Assembly (NCBI GenBank): GCA_003049485.1
Contig: PYST01000158.1
Location: 1-64,000 of the forward strand
Reading direction: 5' to 3'
Origin: Ophioceras dolichostomum
Lineage: Eukaryota; Ascomycota; Sordariomycetes; Magnaporthales; Ophioceraceae
Length of the DNA stretch: 64,000 bases
Made by a program: the position numbers and the translations under genes. The notes below the pieces were generated by a model that searched no databases, had not been told where the DNA came from, and worked only from the letters and a program-made list of their open reading frames with translations. How positions within the stretch are numbered: position 1 is the stretch's first letter; each line of letters starts with the position of its first letter. Of this stretch, positions 55,737 to 64,000 are shown in pieces.

Positions 55737-58700
55737 ATGTCGAATGCCGAGTGGGGTGGTGGGCGCGGTGGAGGCCGCGGAGGCCGTGGTCGCGGCGGTA
55801 ATTTCGACCGCGGCCGAGGTTTCGACGGCCGAGGTCGTGGCCGTGGTGGCCGCGGCGGATATCAAGGCGATGATCAGCAAGGCGGCGGCCGTGGAGGCGG
55901 TCGTGGCGGCGGTCGTGGCGGCGGCTTCTACGATCGGGGTCGTGGCGGCTCCGATCGCGGCCGTGGTGGTGGTTATGGCGGCGGCTTCGGCGGCGGCGGA
56001 GGTGGCCGTCCTGCCCAAGACATGGGACCGCCCATTTGGAAGTAAGTGTTATCAGGTTATCATTCAACCCATCTCTTGCGTTTCGTATTCCGATTTAAGC
56101 ATTCTAACCATGCCATAGCACACCGAGTCCTCCTGCTCCTAATGCGACAGTGACGGCTCTGGAGGATGCCTTCGTTAAGCAGAACAACACTATGGCTAAG
56201 AAAATGGGCCAGCTCGCTATGGACGGCACTGTCACTCTGCCGGACCGCCCGCAGTACGGGACCATGGGCAACCCTGTTGTCGTCTGGGCCAATTACTTCG
56301 AGATGCCGGTCGAGAAGCAGATGCTTTACAAGTATGGTCTGACGATTGCCCGGATGGGCGACAGCGCGGCCGCCATGTCGGTCAAGACGCGCGCAGCCGT
56401 TGTGCGCAAGGCCTTGGACGTGGTCCGGGCCCAAAATCCCGGTGTGCCCACTGTGTCGGAGTTCAAGGGCCAGGCCGTCTCTCTGAAGGCTCTCAGCCTT
56501 CCTGCGGATGGAATTGTCAACGTCTCCCATGCCGGCCGTCGGAAGGAGGAGCAGTACAACGTCACGTTCGGCGGACCCGAGGTGATCGACATTGGCAATC
56601 TGCTGAAGTGGCTGCGCGACATGGAAGATCCCGCCAACATCCAGGACGCCAAGTTCCCCAAGTTCGAGAGCGCGATCGATGCCGTCGGTGTCATCATGGG
56701 CCACTTCCCCCGCTCATCCCCCAGCACAACGGCCGTCGGCAGAGCTCGCTTCTTCCCTGTCGGCCGGGCGTCCGAGGAGTGGGAGATTTCAGGATTGAAG
56801 AACCTCGTGCGCGGTTATTTCCAGAGTGCCCGTCCCGCCACCGGCCGCCTGCTGCTGAACGTAAACGTTACGCACGGCGTGTTCCTGAAGTCCGGAGAGA
56901 TGCCGCCGATTCTTTCCAAGCTGAACCTTCTTGACGCCGGCCAGTTAGATATGCGCAAGGTACAAGCGGTGTCCCGGGCCCTGTCAAAGCTCCGCTTCAT
57001 GCACAAGGTCTGGGACCCGACCGTGAAGAGCGCCTCCTTCACTTGGGTTGAGCGCACTATCACTCGGCTCGAGCGTGGACCGACGCAGGTCAAGTTCGTC
57101 TTGACGGCGCCCAAGGAGGGTGCTCCCGACGTCTGGCGAGGAGGCCAGCCGCTGACGCCTGGCACAGAGGTCACGGTTGCGGAGTATTATCAGCGGAGTA
57201 AGTCTTTTATTAGTTTCTGTGCGTTTGCCTATCTAGCCCGTGGCAAGTACTGACCGCTTTCAATTTTACCAGAATACAATGTCAAGGTCAACCCGAGCCT
57301 TCCCGTCATTGTCGCCGGCTCCTCCAAGCGGCCTCTGTACTTCCCCGCGGATTGTTGTCGCCTCGAGCCTGGCCAGGCGCTGAAGGGCAAGCTCAGCCCT
57401 CAAGAAACGACCGCGATGATCAACTTCGCGTGTCGCTCGCCTTACCGAAATGCCGAGTCGATCGCTGGCATGGGCCGCGAGACTCTCGGCCTTTCTAGGG
57501 AGATTAACGCTACGCTGAAGGAGTTCGGCATCGAAGTTCAGCCGTCGCTGATCACCGTGCAGGCTCGGATCCTCCAGAGCCCCACGGTCCGGTACGCCGG
57601 AAAGGGGCTCGCACGCACCAACCAGGGCTCCTGGAACATGCGCGAAGTCAAGGTGTTCAGGGCTGGGAAGCAGGCGATTACCGACTGGGCGTGTGTCTTT
57701 ATCCAGCCTCTCGGCAACCGCAAACGGCTACCGAAGGACGTCGGTCCTGAATTGATGGGGAGGATGAGCGAGTTCCTCCAGACGTGTGCGCAGTCCGGCA
57801 TCCCTATCAATATGGCTCACGACGTGAGCTCTTACGTCTTCGTGGAGCTCAAGAATGCGTGGTCGGCGGATATTGTGGATGCGGTGTCGGCCTCGTTCAG
57901 AGGCCGAACGATGCCCAAGTTCCTGTTTGTCATCCTTCCCGGCAACGATCCCGCTATCTACAACGCGGTTAAAACCGCCACGGACGTGGACTTGGGCGTC
58001 CATTCCGTTTGTATGCAACACGGGAACCTTTCAAAGGGGGTGCAGTACTACGCCAATGTCGCCCTAAAGGTCAACTTGAAAAACGGAGGCATCAACCACA
58101 CGCTCCAACAGGAGCTTCCTCTTTTCAAGGACGGCAAGACCATGGTCGTCGGGTACGATGTCATCCACCCAACCAATCTCGGTGCAGCAGCCAAGGACTC
58201 AGGCCTGCCTAGTCAGGTCGGTCTCGTGGCGAGCGTGGACGAGCATCTCGGCCAGTGGCCCGCCACTGCCTGGACCCAGCGGGGCCTACAGGAGGAGGTT
58301 GGGCCACAGCTCACCGTGGCCTTTAAGGAGCGCCTCGAGCTGTTCAGGCAGCACAGCAAGACGAAGCGGCTGCCGGTCAACATCCTCATCTACCGCGACG
58401 GCGTCTCGGAGGGACAGTTCCAGATGGTCCTCGACAAGGAGCTGCCCTTGATCCGTGCTGCCTGCGACCAGCTCTACTCAGCGAAGGAGCAGCCGAAGAT
58501 CTCGATCGTCGTGTCCGTCAAGCGCCACCAGACGCGCTTCTACCCGACCGATGAGAACAAGATGACTAAGTCCCGGAACATCCAGAACGGCACCGTCGTC
58601 GACCGCGGCGTCACTGTGGCCCGTTACTGGGACTTCTTCCTCACGGCGCACACCGCGCTGAAGGGCACCGCGCGGCCCGCGCACTACACCGTCATCTACG

Positions 58701-58975
58701 ACGAAGTCTTCCGGTCCAACAAGTCCGGCCCGGGACCCGCCAACGAGCTGGAGAAGGTCACGCACGAGCTGTGCTACCTCTTCGGCCGCGCCACCAAGGC
58801 CGTCAGCATCTGCCCGCCCGCCTACTACGCCGACATCGTCTGCACGCGCGCGCGCGTGCACATGTCGGAGATCTTCGACCGAGAGTCGAGCGGCTCGATC
58901 AGCTCTGCGGCTGTTACGGACGTCGTGCAGCGCAGGGTTCATCCGAACCTTAAGGACTCGATGTACTACATCTAA
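55737..58975 (+). CDS. Argonaute protein of the QDE-2/Sms-2 type
   Basis: Small-RNA-guided nuclease of RNA silencing (quelling or meiotic silencing). Exons are 55737-56041, 56119-57197 and 57273-58975; 1,028 residues. Residues about 7-95 are an RGG/GRGG-rich tail, a likely RNA-binding and methylated region. Then come the N domain (NPVVVWANYFEMPVEKQMLY), the linker 1 domain (MGHFPRSSPSTTAVGRARFF, YFQSARPATGRLLLNVNVTH), PAZ (about 400-540), MID (CRSPYRNAESIAGMGRETL) and PIWI. Catalytic positions visible are Asp757 in VGYDVIHP, Glu802 in GLQEEV, Asp837 in IYRDGVSEGQF and Asp982 in AYYADIVCTRARVHM, so a DEDD set rather than the DEDH of animal Ago2. The last residues are LKDSMYYI, close to the usual YF-end (YYL/YFA). 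The gene is complete with both introns phased. I cannot decide between the two fungal paralogue groups. Confidence 0.92.
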
Positions 58976-59430
58976 GAAGAGGTGGTAGTAGTAGTCGGCG
59001 CTGTGCTGTGCTGTGTCTAGAGCATGCGCTGGGTGGCTCCCAATCAGTAAGCTGGAAGACAACCTCAGTTTTTGCTGGTTCCGCGCTGCGCCCTCACTAT
59101 CGGCAATCTTCACTTCCCCTTCCCCATTTTCCTGCGTTCTACTTTCATCTTCTTTTCCTTCAACTTGGCGCGTTCTCACTCTTTGTGTGAACGCACGAAG
59201 AGCATTGGATTCTGGGCCATCACAGTCTCGCTCTGCAGCCAAATCCTATGCTGGTTGGCTTTTCGGGGCTTGAGAATCTACCTGTACCGACATCTCCCTG
59301 CCGTTCTCTGCGTGTGGAGGAGTTTTGGCTGTTCTCTTGCGGTAAGCTCGCACGGCCGATTTCGATTTGGGTTTGATCTTTCGATCTGTTTTTGTTGGCT
59401 TTTGGACGTGAATATGGCCTTTGCTCTTGC

Positions 59431-59436
59431 AATAAA
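59431..59436 (+). terminator. Possible polyadenylation signal for the Argonaute gene
   Basis: AATAAA lies 456 nt after the Argonaute stop codon and is followed by T-rich sequence. Fungal signals are loose, so this is only a candidate. Confidence 0.3.
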
Positions 59437-60170
59437 AGTCCGCTGCTGGATTTCGGGTTGTTCTGGTTGTTTAGTTTTTGAAATTCATCTTGATTTTTTC
59501 CTTGATTCCCCCCCGCCTACTCAGTTCATAGCGTGATATTAGAGAGCTCTCTCGGGAGACAGTTTTGATCGGAGATAGGCCGGCTACCGAATTAAAAAAA
59601 TAAAATAAAAAATAAAGTAGAGACGGGCAAGGACGCGGCCTTGGTACGGAGTTTTCAGCGGTTAGGAGGATAGATAGTATCTGCCTACCTAAATGCCTTC
59701 ACCTATTACTAGGTACTTTTACTGCAACGCATTTTTAATTGGCGAGTGAAAGTTGCTCGGCCAAAGAGCCTTATTATCCTCACAGATTTAAACTAAAGCA
59801 CAGAGAGTTTTCCTTTCCATTGGTGGAGGCGGACATCCGCAGGGAGGCCGCCTCGGAGTGGTCCTCAGCTTCAGGTATGTGATGCGCGATTCTAGAGCCG
59901 AATACCGAGGGCCGAATTCTTGGGGAGATGCAGGCGGTGTGCAGATTACGGCTGGATGTGCAATTGACAGGAGAATATATCCCCTAGGCTGAGGCTGTGG
60001 CATTCGTGATCAGCGCAGCTGGTAGTGCGACTGATGGCGTGTGCCAGCCATGCAGGGTGGTTGTTGGACGGAGTCTCGATAAGGAATTTGTTCCGTTTTG
60101 AGACAGCCCTTCGGACGCGAATTGTTCTGAAGGCTGCGTCAGAAACGCGGCTAGAGGAGTAGTCGTCCTC

Positions 60171-60195
60171 ATCGTCGTCGTCGTCGTCGTCGTCG
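60171..60195. repeat. CGT trinucleotide repeat
   Basis: About eight tandem TCG/CGT units in non-coding sequence. Confidence 0.85.
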
Positions 60196-61553
60196 GCTCC
60201 TCCGAGAGATCGGGAGGCGGACTTTTAGTCATCCCACTTGTGCATATCACCCACACGAAGGCTGCACAGCAACGAGTGTTCGGTGCCGCTATTGTACCTA
60301 GATAATTATTACGTAATTCAGTTGGGCTCGGCGTCGGCGTCATTCGATCAAAGAGCGCGATGATGACGCATCATGTTGCTTGGAGTCGGACGACCCCTCC
60401 CTCATACCTCAGGCATGGTAAGGAGTATAATTCAGCTCCTGAAGGAATCAGATGAAAACGTGTAAGCACGCACAGAAAGAAGAGCCGCAGAATGAATAAA
60501 AAGTCCGCCGCATGTGCAGCATCGCACCCATGGTCCTGGAACTCAGAGCGGAAGTATCATCCGGGTCCGAAACTGGTGAAAAGGAATGACTGAGACAATG
60601 GACGACCTCGGCATTCCGAGAACACCGAGCACCGGCAGTTTGGCGCCAAACAATTTCTTTCTTTTGCTTCCAAGAAGCTTCAATGTGGCACGGGCCAACT
60701 TCCGAACCGCGGGTGGGGTAGTTGTCGAGGCGAGGCGGTCCCTTCACGCATGGGGCGGTACCCACATCTCATCCGAGTTAGGGGTCACGATCTGATAATT
60801 TCGCTGTTGTTGGAACAGGTAGGGCTGTGCGTGATTCGTTGTTTGCGCTCGCGTGCACACCAAGCTGAAATGGGTGGGAAGGAGAACGCAAAAAAATCAC
60901 GCATGGGAATTGGAAGAGAAGACGAAAGGTGATGGTGAAGGCATTCGCTGAAGCCGCGGAGGCACGGTTTGTCGCCAAGGGAGTGGTGGTGACGAAAGGG
61001 GCAAACCTGGGGGCAGAGTTGGTTGGTGCTTGTGACGGGAACTCTCGTAACCCTTGGATAGCGTTTTCGCGGCCCGTCCGCGTGGGTTCTACCCCATTCG
61101 TTTGCTGGGGACCCGACGCTTCGCGCTTGTTGGCGGGCGTGCGCCCTGTCTTGTGTAAGTCGGCCTGGAATTTGTTCCGAGTGTCGAGGATTTCGGTAGG
61201 CTCCCCCTCGTCAACAAGACCGACGATCTAACTCCAGTTAGGTTGGATGGACTCGATCGCGTACCATCTCCCCAGAGATGAGCCGTCCCGCAACCCATTC
61301 GGATCGGGCGATGTCGTGGCCTTGAATGGTTCTGCAACTTATTTTTTTTCACCTATTTTTTGTACCCTTCACTGTCCCCTTAAATAAAGGCACCACGTAG
61401 TCCTACCTCCCTTTGTTCTTCAACCGTCCTTAGCTTCCATCCCTTCTCATGCTTTAATCTACTACGTACACTATTTAATTCTTTCACCTTGTTTCCTGTT
61501 CACTCATCATATCTCCTTATTGGCGACTTCTCTCACATCCCCATCAAACCATC

Positions 61554-63510
61554 ATGACTATCCACGCCGGCTCCACGTCGGACACGGAGACGGAGAAGGC
61601 TGGCGAGCTCCCACCTGTCTCGAAGCAGACGTCGCGGACATCGGGCTCGAGGAGAGGGGAGGTCACAACCGCTGACACCGCCGCGCCGGCCGATGCGGCC
61701 ACCAAAGATGAGGCCCCGGCCGAGAAGCCAACGGCGGGTGCCCACAATGGCGATGACGACCACGAGTATCCCCACGGCCCGAAACTGTGGCTGATTATCG
61801 CCGCGCTCTGCTTGTCGGTGTTCCTCGTGGCGCTCGACCAGACCATCATCGCGCCTGCGCTCGGCGCCATCACCGGCGAATACCACAGCGTCAAAGATAT
61901 CGGATGGTACGGCGCCGCGTACCTGCTGACGGCCACGGCGCTGACGCCGACCTACGGCAAGATCTACGCCATCTTCCACATCAAATGGACCTACCTGTTT
62001 GCCATTTTCATCTTCGAGCTGGGCTCGCTCATCTGCGCGGTGGCGCCCACCTCGACTGCGTTCATTGTGGGGCGTGCGGTCGCTGGCATCGGCACGGGCG
62101 GCCTCTTCTCCGGCGGCATCGTCATCCTCTCGTTCACTCTTCCGCTAGCCAAGCGGCCCATGGCGTTCGGCATGATCGGCGGCATGTGGGGGATCGCAAG
62201 CGTGGCCGGCCCTCTGCTGGGCGGTGTCTTCACGGACCGTGCCACCTGGCGCTGGTGCTTCTACATCAACCTGCCTATCGGCGCCGTTGCCGCGTCCGCC
62301 ATCGTCGCCTTCCTCCACATTGACCGCGTCAACAACCCGGACAACCTGACGCTTGCCCAGCGGCTGGCCAAGATCGACCTTCTCGGCACGGGCGTCCTCA
62401 TCCCCGCTGTCGTCTGCTTCCTGCTCGCGCTGCAGTGGGGCGGCACCGACTTTGCCTGGAACAGCTCCCAGATCATCGGCCTCTTCGTCGGCGCCGTCGC
62501 CATTGGCGCCGTCTTCGTGTTCATCCAGTTCCGCGTCGGCGACCTCGGCACGCTGCCGCCACGGCTGTTCAAGAACCACAACGTTCTCAGCGCGATGGCG
62601 TTCGCTGTTGTCTTTGGCGCGGCCTTCTTCCCGCTGGTTTTCTACCTAGGTATGCACCTCAGATGCCTAACTATTTGATAGTCTCAGCCTGACTCCATGT
62701 CGTCTCTTCTCTGTCTCGCTCGCGCGGCTGTACTGTGCGATTTTGATTTTGATACTGACATGGCTCTTCCTCCGCCCCTTAGCGCTGTACTTCCAGGCTA
62801 TCCAAGGTGACTCGGCCGTCAACTCCGGGCTCAAGCTGCTGCCCCTGATGATTTCGACCGTCATCGCCTCGATCGTGTCGGGCGGCCTCATTTCTGCCAC
62901 GGGGTACTACAACCCTGTCGTGCTGCCTTCCATGGTCCTGTTCACCGTCGGCAGCGGCATGCTCACGACCTTCAGCCTCAACACCCCGATCCGCGAGTGG
63001 TTCGGCTACCAGGTTATCGCCGGGCTGGGCGTCGGGGCCGGTTTCCAGGTCTCGGTGCTGGTGGTGCAAAATGTGCTCCCGCACGACTGGATCCCCATCG
63101 GCACGGCGTGCGTGCAATTTTTCCAGTCGCTGGGCGGCGCCGTCTTCATCGCGGTCGCCCAGGCCGTGTTCCAGAACGGCATCATCGACTCACTGGCCCG
63201 CAGCATTCCCGGCCTGCCGGCTGAGATCTTCATCAACAGCGGAGCTACGCAGATAGGCTCCACCGTCGACGCGTTGGCCCACAGCCCGGCCTTCGGCCCC
63301 CTCATCAACCAGATCGGCGTGGATAAGGTTTACGTCCTCGTCCAGGAGGCCTACCTCGCCGGCCTGAGAAACACCTTCTACATCACCGTGGCGTGCGCCG
63401 CCGCCGCGTTCTTTGCGGCCGCAACTCTGAGCTGGATTAGCATCAAGAAGAAGAACGCTGCTGCCGGCGCAGAGGAGAAAGGGGCGGCCACTCCTGCCGT
63501 CCACGTGTAG
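61554..63510 (+). CDS. Major facilitator superfamily transporter, DHA2 (14-helix) drug/toxin efflux type
   Basis: Proton-antiport efflux pump of the plasma membrane. Exon 1 is 61554-62649, intron 62650-62782 (GTATGC...CTTAG), exon 2 62783-63510; 607 residues. After about 75 hydrophilic residues the helices begin with LWLIIAALCLSVFLVALDQT, where LDxTII is the DHA2 motif D1 signature. It is followed by GWYGAAYLLTATALTPTYGK (helix 2 and motif A region) and GIASVAGPLLGGVFTD then WRWCFYINLPIG, which is motif C plus the helix 5-6 segment diagnostic of drug-H+ antiporters. The C-terminal half has the extra pair of helices expected for 14 spans. The C-terminus is basic, then Ala/Glu-rich. Related fungal pumps export mycotoxins or fungicides, and pumps of this type often sit in biosynthetic clusters. 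No biosynthetic gene is visible to the left, and the right side lies outside the window. Confidence 0.85.
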
Positions 63511-64000
63511 GGCTCCCTGGGCTCGGCGATACCGCTCACACTTGCGTTGTACGATCACCTTTGTTTATTGCTTGGTTTATGTTGCAGGACATCTCCACCT
63601 TTTTGCGGAAGAGCTGGTATATACTGGGCTGGCGTCTCTTGGTTGTCTAGCGGCGGCACTGGATTTCAATGCCTCGATACCCCCACCTTGAGGAGAGGAA
63701 TTATTGGTATGAATCTGGAGTAATAGATACACATCTGTGCCTACACAGCTAGAGTACATAGGGATATAGAATGTGCGGAGAAGCATGCGGGCATAAACAA
63801 TTCTCGATGTGTGGAACATCGACTGCGACATCAAAAGTGTTGCGTCTTGATGCCGATGATCAATCCTCATTTTGGTGTATTATGTCATTCCGTCAAGCTA
63901 TCGATTGGGAGGATCCCTGCTAATGGTTCAGCCCCGCACGGACCGGTTGGCCAAATGATAAGATTGGAAGGAGGAGATGGCTGGTTGCCGGGCAACCGAT
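63511..64000. other. Non-coding right edge
   Basis: 3' flank of the efflux-pump gene. No gene start or other feature is recognised before the window ends. Confidence 0.5.

Larger units (their letters stand above)
58976..61553. other. Long intergenic region, Argonaute 3' UTR to efflux-pump promoter
   Basis: 2.6 kb. AATAAA occurs at 59431-59436. An A/T-rich tract is at 59594-59618 and a CGT trinucleotide repeat at 60171-60195. Open frames are short and not protein-like. The last 200 nt are a CT-rich leader for the efflux pump gene, with TTAAATAAA near 61380 as a possible TATA-like element. Confidence 0.45.

Overview
The window is nuclear DNA of a filamentous ascomycete (Pezizomycotina), most likely a Sordariomycete. 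Genes are monocistronic on both strands. Most are interrupted by short introns (46-232 nt) with GTRAGT-type donors, CTRAC-like branch sites and YAG acceptors. Coding DNA is GC-rich. The gene set (Hfi1/Ada1, Mrc1, a Wee1-type kinase, an NRAMP transporter, an RGG-tailed Argonaute) is typical of these fungi. No rRNA, tRNA, transposon or CRISPR array could be supported. A single N lies at 53122. Exon boundaries were read by hand from splice signals and reading phase.

Left part (1-28.5 kb). The 5' part of a kynurenine formamidase gene runs off the left edge. It is followed by an unrecognised conserved-looking gene, a CSA/Rad28-type WD40 repair protein, Mediator subunit 1, a doubtful small ORF, a Wee1/Swe1 kinase behind a 3-kb intergenic stretch, gamma-tubulin complex component 3 (GCP3/Spc98), the SAGA subunit Hfi1/Ada1, and the replication-checkpoint mediator Mrc1. 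These are housekeeping genes of transcription, DNA repair and cell-cycle control. A very small two-exon membrane protein gene lies at 28.1-28.5 kb.

Middle (28.5-49.3 kb). A glyoxalase-fold (VOC) protein is followed by a 7.7-kb minus-strand gene for a roughly 2,466-residue protein. That protein has seven hydrophobic segments at its N-terminus and an enormous low-complexity tail with duplicated modules. A 3.7-kb non-coding stretch separates it from an FMN-binding split-barrel protein, a membrane-anchored spermidine-synthase-like protein, and the phospholipid methyltransferase Opi3, which contains a 17-nt exon.

Right part (49.3-64 kb). An NRAMP manganese/iron transporter gene has an apparent frameshift before its last membrane helix. 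An unmerged 16-base overlap flanking the N explains it exactly. After it come an Argonaute protein of the QDE-2/Sms-2 kind, with an RGG-rich N-terminus and a DEDD-type catalytic set, and a DHA2-type major-facilitator drug/toxin efflux pump.

The best candidates for follow-up are the seven-helix/long-tail repeat protein, the His/Gln repeat loop and sequence scar in the NRAMP gene, and the tiny spliced membrane protein.
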